Assembly: GCA_937958075.1 (NCBI GenBank)
Contig: CALFFB010000137.1
Location: 1 to 21,636, forward strand
Origin: an uncultured Geobacteraceae bacterium
GTDB taxonomy: Bacteria; Desulfobacterota; Desulfuromonadia; Desulfuromonadales; Geopsychrobacteraceae
DNA length: 21,636 bases
Reading direction: 5' to 3'
Part shown: positions 1-7,743 of the stretch, piece after piece
How the letters are laid out: each line of letters starts with the position of its first letter
Numbering within the stretch: position 1 is the first letter of the stretch
Notes under the pieces: generated by a model
What the model saw: the letters and a program-made list of their open reading frames with translations, nothing else
Databases searched by the model: none
Told to the model about the DNA's origin: nothing
Made by a program: the position numbers and the translations under genes

Positions 1-623
1 TTCAACCCCTGCGCGATCTGCTCCATGACCCGCTCGACAATGAGGATATGGGTCTGCTTTTCATCCGGCAGCTCAAACAGATCCGCACAGTCAAGGGGTT
101 GTCCGAAACAGATGTCGGCCTGCTGGCCGGCAGCTCCGACACGCCAGTGATTGAGTCCTGACAGGGACACCGGAATCACTACCGGCCGGTGCTCGTAGAT
201 GAGCTTGCCCACCCCGCGGTTGCCGGCGCCAAGCTGTCCGTCCTTGTGGCGCGTCCCCTCGGGAAACAACATCACCGCATGGTCCTTCAGCAGCCGCCCC
301 AGCTCTTTGCCCGCCTTCAGATCCCGTCCACGCCTGACGGGGAATGCTCCCCAGGAACGGAAAATCGCTCCCAGAAAACGGTTGCGAAACAGCTCCTCCT
401 TGGCCGGTGCCCAGACCATCTGCCAGGGGCGGCTTTTCAGAATGGCCGCCGGCAGAATCACGGTATCAAAGGCGGAAATGTGATTGGACAGGAACAAAAC
501 ACCACCGCTTTTCGGAACCTGTTCGGCACCGGCAATGCGGCAGCGATTGACGACGAAAGCGAAAAGACCAACAACTGCCGCACTGATTCCGACCCAGATA
601 CGTCGCGCAAGGGAAACCTTCAC
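1..623 (-). CDS. plsC: 1-acyl-sn-glycerol-3-phosphate acyltransferase (PlsC family), partial
   Basis: A PlsC-type lysophospholipid acyltransferase transfers an acyl group to the sn-2 position of lysophosphatidic acid at the inner face of the cytoplasmic membrane, giving phosphatidic acid for phospholipid synthesis. About 207 codons are visible; the reading frame is open to the window edge, so the C-terminus is missing (the family is usually about 200-260 residues). The hallmarks appear in order: a hydrophobic N-terminal segment after a basic start (VKVSLARRIWVGISAAVVG), the catalytic block NHISAFD, the GAFPVRRGRD block, and FPEGTR for glycerol-phosphate binding. The start is a GTG at 621-623, preceded by AAGGAGA (631-637) at 7 nt. 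It is transcribed divergently from pgi. The family is clear; the exact acyl acceptor cannot be read from the sequence, and the gene symbol is by family. Confidence 0.88.
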   Translation of the reverse strand, partial: MKVSLARRIWVGISAAVVGLFAFVVNRCRIAGAEQVPKSGGVLFLSNHISAFDTVILPAAILKSRPWQMVWAPAKEELFRNRFLGAIFRSWGAFPVRRGRDLKAGKELGRLLKDHAVMLFPEGTRHKDGQLGAGNRGVGKLIYEHRPVVIPVSLSGLNHWRVGAAGQQADICFGQPLDCADLFELPDEKQTHILIVERVMEQIAQGL

Positions 624-732
624 TGCTTTATCTCCTTGGAATTTTTACCACCGATGAAAACGGTGCGCATTATGTCAATTTCAGGGCGCTGTGTCATGAG
701 GATTTTCAACCGCCGACTTTGCCGTAAGAATC

Positions 733-741
733 TGCTATGCT
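733..741 (+). promoter_or_regulatory. Candidate extended -10 promoter for pgi
   Basis: TG-C-TATGCT is an extended -10 element (TGn plus a 4-5/6 match to TATAAT) lying 33 bases before the pgi start codon. No good -35 box sits 17 bp upstream, which an extended -10 does not strictly need. A GAGGAT ribosome-binding site follows at 763-768. This is a motif match only. Confidence 0.35.
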
Positions 742-774
742 GCGCCGACACCTACAACATATGAGGATCATCTT

Positions 775-2430
775 ATGTCACAGTTAACCGGATCACCCGC
801 CTGGCAGGCCCTCGTTGATCATTACCAGCAGCTGAAAACCCGGCATCTGCGTGAACTCTTCGCCTCCGACCCCCAGCGTTTTTCCCGCTTCTCCCTGAAC
901 TTCGACGGTATACTGTTCGATTTTTCCAAACATCGGACAACAGAAACCACCCTGAACCTGCTGATCAACCTGGCCCGGCAAGCCCGACTTGAAGAGAGAA
1001 TCCAGCAGCTGTTCCGTGGCGACAAAATCAACCTGACAGAAGGGCGCGCGGTTTTCCACATGGCCCTGCGCAACCGCAGTAATCGGCCGATGCTCATTGA
1101 TGGCAGAGACGTCATGCCCGAGGTCAACGAAGTCCTTGCCAAAATGCGTGACTTTACCCACCAGGTGCGCAGCGGTGCCTGGCGCGGCGCAACCGGACAA
1201 CGGATCACCGACATCGTCAATATCGGCATCGGCGGCTCCGATCTGGGGCCCTTGATGGTGACAGAAGCCCTGAAGCCTTACGCCTCTGATCAATTGCGCG
1301 TCCATTTTGTCTCCAACGTCGACGCGACCCACCTGTGCGAAACCCTGCGCCCTTTAAATCCGGAAACCACCCTGTTCCTCATCGCTTCGAAAACCTTCAC
1401 CACCCAGGAGACTATGGCCAATGCCGAATCCGCCAGACGCTGGCTGATCGAAGCATTGCAGGACCAGGCGGCTGTTGCCAGGCATTTTGTCGCCATCTCC
1501 ACCAACCGCGACAAGGTGACTGCCTTCGGCATTGACCCTGACAACATGTTTGTCTTCTGGGACTGGGTTGGCGGCCGCTATTCCCTGTGGTCGGCTATCG
1601 GGCTGGCCATCGCCCTGGCCATCGGCATGGACCGGTTTGAGGAACTGCTGGCCGGCGCCCACGCTGTCGATGAACATTTCCGCAGCGAACCTCTGGAACG
1701 CAACATCCCGGCGCTTATGGCCCTGCTGGGCATCTGGTATACCAACTTTTTCGGCGCCGCCAGCCACGCCATTCTCCCCTATGACCAGTATCTGCACCGG
1801 TTTCCCGCCTATCTGCAACAGGCCGACATGGAAAGCAACGGGAAAAGTGTGACCCGTGACGGCGAACCGGTCGACTATGCCACCGGCCCCGTCATCTGGG
1901 GAGAACCGGGCACCAACGGCCAGCACGCGTTTTATCAGCTGATTCATCAGGGAACCCGGCTGATTCCGGTTGATTTTATCGCCGCGAAAACAAGCCACAA
2001 CCCCCTGGCCGATCACCACCGGCTGCTGCTGTCCAATGTGATCGCCCAGGCCGAAGCCCTGATGCGGGGGAAAACCCGGGAAGAAGCCCGACAGGAGCTG
2101 ACAGCCGAGGGCCTTGACGCCGAACAGATTGCGAAGCTGGAGCCGCACAAGGTGTTCCCCGGCAATCGGCCAAGCACTTTTATTCTCCTCGACCAGCTGA
2201 CACCGCGCCGTCTGGGCAGCCTGATTGCCCTGTACGAACACAAGATCTTCACGCAAGGGATCATCTGGAATCTCAATTCCTTTGATCAGTGGGGGGTCGA
2301 ACTGGGCAAGCAGCTGGCGCAACGCATTCTGCCGGAGCTGGCCTCGACGCAGCCGGCAACGGAGCACGACAGCTCGACCAATGCCCTGATCACTGCGTGC
2401 AACGCACATCGGCCTGCCGCGCAGGGCTAG
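775..2430 (+). CDS. pgi: Glucose-6-phosphate isomerase
   Basis: Interconverts glucose 6-phosphate and fructose 6-phosphate in the cytoplasm, in glycolysis and gluconeogenesis. The 551-residue product matches the long bacterial/eukaryotic PGI form (E. coli 549). Both family signatures are intact: DWVGGRYSLWSAIG near residues 263-276 and GIIWNLNSFDQWGVELGK near 495-512. The catalytic residues are identifiable by comparison with the rabbit enzyme: Glu353 in DMESNGK, His384 in GTNGQH, and Lys512 at the end of signature 2. The phosphate-binding SKTFTTQET segment (205-213) is also present. The ATG follows GAGGAT at 6 nt. The gene converges on rnr with about 38 bp between stop codons and no obvious terminator. 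Identification is secure. Confidence 0.98.
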   Translation: MSQLTGSPAWQALVDHYQQLKTRHLRELFASDPQRFSRFSLNFDGILFDFSKHRTTETTLNLLINLARQARLEERIQQLFRGDKINLTEGRAVFHMALRNRSNRPMLIDGRDVMPEVNEVLAKMRDFTHQVRSGAWRGATGQRITDIVNIGIGGSDLGPLMVTEALKPYASDQLRVHFVSNVDATHLCETLRPLNPETTLFLIASKTFTTQETMANAESARRWLIEALQDQAAVARHFVAISTNRDKVTAFGIDPDNMFVFWDWVGGRYSLWSAIGLAIALAIGMDRFEELLAGAHAVDEHFRSEPLERNIPALMALLGIWYTNFFGAASHAILPYDQYLHRFPAYLQQADMESNGKSVTRDGEPVDYATGPVIWGEPGTNGQHAFYQLIHQGTRLIPVDFIAAKTSHNPLADHHRLLLSNVIAQAEALMRGKTREEARQELTAEGLDAEQIAKLEPHKVFPGNRPSTFILLDQLTPRRLGSLIALYEHKIFTQGIIWNLNSFDQWGVELGKQLAQRILPELASTQPATEHDSSTNALITACNAHRPAAQG

Positions 2431-2468
2431 ACCGGACGGGACAGGTCAGCAGCAGCAACAACCGGCGT

Positions 2469-4553
2469 TCATTCCCCGACCAGGGACAGATCGATACGCC
2501 GACGCGAGACATCCACCCGCTCCACCCTGACCCGCACCGGCAGGCCGATGCGCAGCTGCTGCCGTCGCCGCTCACCGGTCAGGGTGTGGTGGACCGGGTC
2601 GAAATGGTAGTAATCCCCTGTCATACTGCGGATATGCACCAATCCTTCGATGAGCAGCTCATCCAGCTCTACGAACACCCCGAACTCCGTCACCGAAACA
2701 ATGATGCCGGTGAATTCTTCACCGGTGCGTTTTTCCATGATCTGACAGCAGCGCAACTGTTTGATGTCCCGCTCGGCCTCCATGGCCCGTCGTTCCTGTG
2801 ATGAACAGGCGGCCCCAAGCTGCTCCAGGCGGGCAATGGACAGTCCCGAAGCGCCCGCGTGCTCCAGGGTGCGCTTTAGTTCACGATGAACCTGCAGATC
2901 AGGATAACGGCGGATCGGCGACGTAAAATGACAGTAGTCCTCAGCGGCAAGGCCGAAGTGACCGATATTGTGGGGAGAATAGATCGCCTGTTGAAGGCTG
3001 CGCAGCAGGTGCTCGTTGATCAGCCGCCCTTCCGGCGTGTCCCTGACAGCACCCAGCAGGCCCTGCAAGGCTCCATGCAGGTCGGCCCCGAGAACAAAGC
3101 CGTGGCCACAGCCGGCGGCCAGTTGCTGCAATTCTTCTAGCTTCTGCTGATCGGGCGCATCGTGAACCCGATAGAGAAAGGCCCTTCCTTTTTTCGCCAG
3201 ATAGCGGGCAACGGCCTGATTGGCGGCGAGCATCAGCTCTTCGATGAGACGATGCGCCCGGTTGCGTTCAACCTTGACCACCTCAAGGGGGCGGCCATTG
3301 GCATCGACCCGGATCTCCGTTTCGCCGATATCCAGATCGAGACTGCCGCCCTCGGCACGACGGCGCGCCAGAACTGCGGCCAGCTCATCGAGCACCTGCA
3401 GGGGAATCACCAGGTCTTCAGGCACGGCTGACGTATCGCCGTCCAGGGTGGCGGCAACCCGGGTATAGGTCAGACGCGCCCGGCTGTTCATGACCGCCGG
3501 ATAAAAATTCGCCTCCTGTACGTCCCCCTGACGGTCAAGCCGCAGCTCCGCCGTCATCACCAGCCGATCGACCTGCGGATTGAGGGAGCAGATCCCGTTG
3601 CTCAGGGCTTCCGGCAGCATGGGCAGCACAAATCCGGGAAAATACACGCTGGTGCCGCGCTCCAGGGCGTCCCTGTCGAGGGCACTGTCCGGTGCGACAT
3701 AATGGGCGACATCGGCGATGGCAACCCACAGCCGGTAGCCATCAGCCTCCCGGACGGCAGCGACGGCATCATCAAAATCTTTTGCCGTTTCACCGTCAAT
3801 GGTCACCAGGGGAATATCACGCAAATCGGTGCGGCCGATCAGTTCCGCATCATCAATGCCATGCCCCAGGGCAGCCGCCTCCTGAAGCGCCGCCGGAGAA
3901 AACACATGGGGCAGATTTTTGCTGTAAACAACTGCAGTGATATCCGTCTGCGGATCACCAGAGGAGCCCAGTCGTTCCAGAATATGGCCGACCGCGAAGG
4001 TCTCACCCCTGGCAAACTGGTCGATGGCGACCAGGACCACATCCCCGGAGGCAACGCCTTCTGCCGGCTTGACCCGCACCGGTCGCGCCTGGCGAATCCC
4101 CTGGGGCAGCACCAGACCCTGCCCTTGATGCTGCTGATAAATCCCGACCATCCGGTCGTGGGCCCGGCTGAGGATGTCAACAATCTCGCCATAGGTTCGC
4201 CGATCCCGCGCCGAGCGGCGCACCACCGCCTTGACCCGGTCGCCATCCATGGCGGAGCCGGTGTGCCGCGCCGGGATAAACAGATCGTCCTGCCGGCCCT
4301 CGACCGCAACAAAACCGTAACCCCGATCGGAGGCGGAATACAGACCTTCCGCCATGACCTTCGGCGCCAGCCGGTAGCTGCCCCGCCGCTCTTCAATGCG
4401 ACCGGCGGCGACAAGCTTGTCCAGCAGCCGCGCCAGCTGCTTGTGCTGCGTTCCGCGCAGGGCCAGACGCTGTGCCAACTCCCGTTTGCGCAGCCCCTTA
4501 CCCCCAGCAAGTGCGGTCAACAGCCGCTGTTCCAGTTCGTCCTTCATGTCCAT
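2469..4553 (-). CDS. rnr: Ribonuclease R (RNase II/RNB family 3'-5' exoribonuclease)
   Basis: A processive, hydrolytic 3'-5' exoribonuclease that degrades structured RNA and takes part in rRNA and tmRNA quality control and cold or stationary-phase survival. The 694 residues hold an N-terminal winged-helix segment (about 1-60), cold-shock-like OB domains (about 65-240), the RNB catalytic domain with TIDGETAKDFDDAV (Asp253, 259, 261 and 262 as metal ligands) and HFTSPIRRYPDLQVHR (542-557), and a C-terminal S1 domain (about 611-692). The protein stops directly after S1 and lacks the long basic tail of E. coli RNase R (813 residues), so it is a compact form. The first ATG (4551-4553) is favoured because AGGAG (4561-4565) lies 7 nt upstream; an ATG two codons in is 13 nt away. 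The winged helix and RNB layout favour RNase R over RNase II. Confidence 0.95.
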   Translation of the reverse strand: MDMKDELEQRLLTALAGGKGLRKRELAQRLALRGTQHKQLARLLDKLVAAGRIEERRGSYRLAPKVMAEGLYSASDRGYGFVAVEGRQDDLFIPARHTGSAMDGDRVKAVVRRSARDRRTYGEIVDILSRAHDRMVGIYQQHQGQGLVLPQGIRQARPVRVKPAEGVASGDVVLVAIDQFARGETFAVGHILERLGSSGDPQTDITAVVYSKNLPHVFSPAALQEAAALGHGIDDAELIGRTDLRDIPLVTIDGETAKDFDDAVAAVREADGYRLWVAIADVAHYVAPDSALDRDALERGTSVYFPGFVLPMLPEALSNGICSLNPQVDRLVMTAELRLDRQGDVQEANFYPAVMNSRARLTYTRVAATLDGDTSAVPEDLVIPLQVLDELAAVLARRRAEGGSLDLDIGETEIRVDANGRPLEVVKVERNRAHRLIEELMLAANQAVARYLAKKGRAFLYRVHDAPDQQKLEELQQLAAGCGHGFVLGADLHGALQGLLGAVRDTPEGRLINEHLLRSLQQAIYSPHNIGHFGLAAEDYCHFTSPIRRYPDLQVHRELKRTLEHAGASGLSIARLEQLGAACSSQERRAMEAERDIKQLRCCQIMEKRTGEEFTGIIVSVTEFGVFVELDELLIEGLVHIRSMTGDYYHFDPVHHTLTGERRRQQLRIGLPVRVRVERVDVSRRRIDLSLVGE

Positions 4554-4655
4554 CCTTTTTCTCCTGTCAACGGACTCCGATCTGCTCTAGAATCCGCTGA
4601 CCGTCACTTTTTTGAATCTCTGATTTTGTCCCCGCGCAACAGGATACCAGTTCCG

Positions 4656-5369
4656 ATGCCCGACGCGCTGCTGCTGATCATAACAGCTTTTTTCACATCG
4701 ACCCTGACAGCGGTGGTCGGACTGGGGGGAGGATTACTGCTGATTTCGGTGATGGCGCTGATTCTGCCGCCGGTGGCCGTCATCCCGGTGCATGGCACCG
4801 TGCAGATCTGCAGTAACTTCAGCCGCGCCTGGTTCGGACGCTCCGAGGTGACCTTTTCACTACTGCCCGCCTTTGCCGGCGGCGTTGCCCTCGGCAGTGC
4901 CGCCGGCGCGCCCCTGCTCAAAATTTTCCCTGCCGCATGGCTGCCTGTGCCCCTGGGTCTGTTTATTCTGCTGCTGACCTGGTTGCCGAAAGGTGCCGCA
5001 ACCATCCGCCTGCCGGGCAAATTCTTTTCCCTGGGCCTGGCCAACGGCTTTACTACCCTGTTCGTCGGTGCCACCGGCCCGCTGAACATGCCGGTTCTCC
5101 TGCGCCACGGACTGGGCAGCAGTCAGGCGGTAGCCACCATGGCGGCGATGATGACCCTGGTACATCTGGTGAAAATCGCCGCCTTCGGTTTCCTCGGTTT
5201 TGCCTTCGCGCCCTACCTGCCCCTGATTGCCGGCATGGTCGTTGCCGTAACCGCCGGCTCCTGGTGCGGCACCAGACTGCGCCGGCGGTCACCGGGAGAT
5301 TTCCTGCGCCTGGCCATCAAACTGCTGCTCACTTTTCTCGCCCTGCGCATGATCTGGCTGGCCCTTTAG
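4656..5369 (+). CDS. Sulfite exporter TauE/SafE family membrane permease
   Basis: A 237-residue, strongly hydrophobic protein with about seven or eight membrane segments. It resembles the TauE/SafE (DUF81) family, whose members move sulfite, sulfoacetate or other small organosulfur anions across the cytoplasmic membrane. The N-terminal repeat carries the glycine-rich VVGLGGGLLLIS segment (about residues 20-31), and a second half begins near LGLANGFTTLFVGATGPLN, matching the two-repeat plan of the family. The ATG at 4656 follows AGGA (4641-4644) at about 11 nt. The frame stays open far upstream, antisense to rnr, but that part lacks membrane character and is not credible as coding. TAGAAT (4588-4593) is a possible -10 with a poor -35. 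The gene converges on the Sel1 gene with only 13 bp between stops. The substrate cannot be assigned. Confidence 0.82.
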   Translation: MPDALLLIITAFFTSTLTAVVGLGGGLLLISVMALILPPVAVIPVHGTVQICSNFSRAWFGRSEVTFSLLPAFAGGVALGSAAGAPLLKIFPAAWLPVPLGLFILLLTWLPKGAATIRLPGKFFSLGLANGFTTLFVGATGPLNMPVLLRHGLGSSQAVATMAAMMTLVHLVKIAAFGFLGFAFAPYLPLIAGMVVAVTAGSWCGTRLRRRSPGDFLRLAIKLLLTFLALRMIWLAL

Positions 5370-5382
5370 CAGAGCACTGCCA

Positions 5383-6483
5383 TCAGATCGATTCCCAGAA
5401 TTCTGCCGCCTCTTTCCAGCGCAAGGCCTCATCGAGATCCTGTTCGACCCCCTTGCCCGTCGCGTACATGACCCCCAGGCAGTACTGCGCCCGGGTATGG
5501 CCCAGATCGGCGGCGCGGGTCAGCCATTCCTTGCCGGTTGCGGCGTCCTGCTCGACCCCCTTGCCGTTGAGATACATCACCCCGAGATTGTACTGGGCAT
5601 CGGCATTGCCGGCTCGGGCCGCCTCGCACCACCAGTGATAGGCCAGCTGCAGGTCCACCGCCGTGCCGATGCCCTTGGCGTAATGCTGACCGAGCAATAC
5701 CTGGGCCCGTTCATGGCCGCGGGTGGCCGCCTGTTTCAACAACACCACGGCAGTGGTCTGATCGCGCACCTCCTCACTGCCGGCGGTGAGCAATCTGGCC
5801 AGAGCGTACATGGCGTCAAAATGGTTCTGGCAGGCTGCCTTCTGCAGCCAGGTGCGGGCCTCCCGATCGCTCTGCAGCACCCCGGTCCCCCTGGCGTACA
5901 TCATTCCCAGATGGTACTGAGCCGCCGCCAGCCCCTGATCTGCCGCGAGGCGCAGCCAGTGCCGGGCCTTGGCAAAATTCTTCTTCCCCTCCTGACCCAC
6001 CAGATACATGTGGCCCAGGGTGAACTGCACCTTGGGATCACCCTGCTCTGCCGCCAGACTCCACCAGCGTCTGGCTTCAGCAGGATCCTTTTCCACCCCC
6101 TTCCCCCGGGCGTACAACAAACCAAGATGATACTGGGCGTCGGACAGACCCTGCTGCGCTGCTTTTCGCAGCCAGCTCATGGCCTGGTCGTAATCGACGG
6201 CAGCCCCGGGACCACCCTTGACATAGAGTTGCCCGACCTGGTTCTGGGCCCGGGCGTAGCCCAGTTGCGCCGCCTCCAGGTAATATCTAAGCGCTTCATC
6301 GGCGTTTTTCGCTGTCCCCTTGCCCTTTTCATACATGCGCCCGAGCATGAACAAGGCCTTGGGATGGCGCTGTTGCGCCGCCAGATGAAACCACTTGAAG
6401 GCCTCGGAGTAGGATTTTTCAACTCCCTTGCCCTGAAAATAATTCATGCCCAGATGATAATGCGATTGTGCCAGGTCGGTCAT
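5383..6483 (-). CDS. Sel1-like (SLR/TPR-like) repeat protein
   Basis: A 366-residue protein built almost entirely of ten tandem Sel1-like repeats of 36-37 residues, each following the pattern AQYxLGxxYxxGxGVxxDxxxAxxWxxxAAxxG (for example DAQYHLGLLYARGKGV and DAQYNLGVMYLNGKGV). Repeat 7 is the most diverged and the last is incomplete. Such alpha-alpha superhelices are protein-interaction scaffolds. There is no signal peptide or membrane segment, so a cytoplasmic location is likely, unlike many secreted bacterial Sel1 proteins. The ATG (6481-6483) follows GGAGG (6491-6495) at 7 nt. It is divergent from cheV, with which it shares a 168-bp AT-rich spacer. A link to chemotaxis signalling is only a guess from position. 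Confidence 0.9.
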   Translation of the reverse strand: MTDLAQSHYHLGMNYFQGKGVEKSYSEAFKWFHLAAQQRHPKALFMLGRMYEKGKGTAKNADEALRYYLEAAQLGYARAQNQVGQLYVKGGPGAAVDYDQAMSWLRKAAQQGLSDAQYHLGLLYARGKGVEKDPAEARRWWSLAAEQGDPKVQFTLGHMYLVGQEGKKNFAKARHWLRLAADQGLAAAQYHLGMMYARGTGVLQSDREARTWLQKAACQNHFDAMYALARLLTAGSEEVRDQTTAVVLLKQAATRGHERAQVLLGQHYAKGIGTAVDLQLAYHWWCEAARAGNADAQYNLGVMYLNGKGVEQDAATGKEWLTRAADLGHTRAQYCLGVMYATGKGVEQDLDEALRWKEAAEFWESI

Positions 6484-6580
6484 GGGCCACCCTCCGTAGA
6501 TTTCTTATTAAGTGTTATCTAATCACCTGACTATACATAAAAAAGTCACATCCCGCCTGAAAAAAATATGACCTAAGACG

Positions 6581-6609
6581 TTGACAACTAAGAATTAAAA
6601 TGGTCAAAT
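6581..6609 (+). promoter_or_regulatory. Candidate sigma-70 promoter for cheV
   Basis: A perfect TTGACA (6581-6586), a 17-bp spacer and TCAAAT (6604-6609, 4/6 match to TATAAT), ending 42 bases before the cheV start. The surrounding 6500-6610 stretch is clearly more AT-rich than the flanking genes. It is a motif match only. Confidence 0.5.
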
Positions 6610-6651
6610 GCCAAAAATTCCCCACCAGATTCTCACCGCGAGGTTCCCCCG

Positions 6652-7620
6652 ATGAGCGATTATCAAAAGCAGGAAATTCTCCTGGAAGCCGGCACCAACG
6701 AGATGGAGATTATCGAATTCTATCTCGGCACCCAACCCTTTGGCATCAACGTCCACAAACTCAAGGAGATCATCCCTTTTGATCAGGAAGCGGTCACCGT
6801 GGTTCCCGGTCGCGCCAACGGCATGCTCGGCACCCTGCTGTTGCGCGGCAACACCATCCCCCTCATCGACCTGAAGGCCCATATTTCTCAGAAAGAGGAT
6901 ATCACAGGTCGCGACATCCGCCAGGTCGTGCTGGTCTGTGAATTCAACGACCGGATCAACGGCTTCAAGGTGGATGGCGTCAATCAGATCCATCGTGTTT
7001 CCTGGAACGACGTCCAGCCCATGGCCGGCTTCATCGATCAGTACCGCCCCCGCTTTACCGGCAGCGTTACCGTCGAGGGGCGCGATATCCTCATTGTCGA
7101 CCTTGAGCACATTATTACGGAGTTTGATCCCGAAGCCAACATGGACTACGAGGCGGAGCAGCACCGGGCGGCCATGCAGGAAAAGCTGCCGAATACCAGA
7201 GAAAAGATGAAACTGATGATGGCGGAGGATTCGGCCCTGATTCGCGCCGGCATTGAAAAGGTCCTCAAGAGCGCCAACTACACCTCTCTGGAGGTCTTTG
7301 CCGACGGCCAACAGTGCTATGACCGGATCATGGATATCCGCAAGCAGGTCGAGGGCGGCGACAAGCTGGCGGATCATCTGCGCCTGCTGATCACCGACAT
7401 CGAGATGCCGAAAATGGACGGCCTGACCCTGTGCAAAAAGATTAAAAGCGATCCCTTGCTGAAAGAGCTGAAGGTGGTGCTCTTTTCCTCCCTGATTAAT
7501 GAACAGATGGCCGTCAAGTGCGATCAGGTCGGCGCCGACGGTTATGCGACCAAGCCGCAAATCCCCTATCTGGTTGAAATGATGGACACGATGCTGGGCC
7601 TGGATGCCCTCAAGGTCTGA
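6652..7620 (+). CDS. cheV: Chemotaxis protein CheV (CheW domain plus response-regulator receiver)
   Basis: A 322-residue hybrid coupling protein. Residues about 15-160 form a CheW-like domain (IIEFYLGTQPFGINVHKLKE and later VPGRANGMLGTLLLRGNTIPLIDL) that would dock to chemoreceptors and CheA. Residues about 186-320 form a receiver domain with Asp249 in LLITDIEMPKMDGL as predicted phospho-acceptor, acidic pair Glu192/Asp193, Ser279/280 and Lys301 in ATKPQ. CheV proteins adjust receptor-kinase coupling through receiver phosphorylation, for adaptation or as a phosphate sink. The ATG follows GAGG (6640-6643) at 8 nt. No cheA, mcp or other che gene is present here, so this is an orphan cheV. It is monocistronic, ending at a strong hairpin. 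Confidence 0.93.
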   Translation: MSDYQKQEILLEAGTNEMEIIEFYLGTQPFGINVHKLKEIIPFDQEAVTVVPGRANGMLGTLLLRGNTIPLIDLKAHISQKEDITGRDIRQVVLVCEFNDRINGFKVDGVNQIHRVSWNDVQPMAGFIDQYRPRFTGSVTVEGRDILIVDLEHIITEFDPEANMDYEAEQHRAAMQEKLPNTREKMKLMMAEDSALIRAGIEKVLKSANYTSLEVFADGQQCYDRIMDIRKQVEGGDKLADHLRLLITDIEMPKMDGLTLCKKIKSDPLLKELKVVLFSSLINEQMAVKCDQVGADGYATKPQIPYLVEMMDTMLGLDALKV

Positions 7621-7675
7621 CCGGCGGACAGACCGCATAAAGAGTACGGTTCCATAGACCTGTCTCCTGCGCTAC

Positions 7676-7720
7676 AAACAACAACAGCGACAGAATTTCT
7701 TCTGTCGCTGTTGTTGTTTT
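7676..7720. terminator. Bidirectional intrinsic terminator between cheV and the TRAP operon
   Basis: A perfect inverted repeat pairs 7676-7695 with 7700-7719 (20 bp) around a 4-nt TTTC loop. It is followed by TTTT on the + strand; the minus-strand read-out is also T-rich. It lies 56 bases after the cheV stop and 24 bases after the TRAP permease stop, so it can end transcripts from both sides. Confidence 0.85.
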
Positions 7721-7743
7721 ACCGAGCTATCGAAATGATCCCA

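Noticed and set aside
673..678. Perfect TTGACA on the minus strand upstream of the plsC-type gene
   Set aside because: No acceptable -10 hexamer lies 16-18 bp downstream, so a promoter is not supported.
3702..4655. Long open frame upstream of and in frame with the TauE/SafE gene
   Set aside because: It is antisense to the well-supported rnr gene, has no membrane or family character, and the ATG at 4656 exactly precedes the first membrane segment.
5497..6522. 341-codon + strand open frame opposite the Sel1 gene
   Set aside because: Its regularity comes from the repeat structure of the Sel1 gene on the other strand; it has no start context or family similarity.
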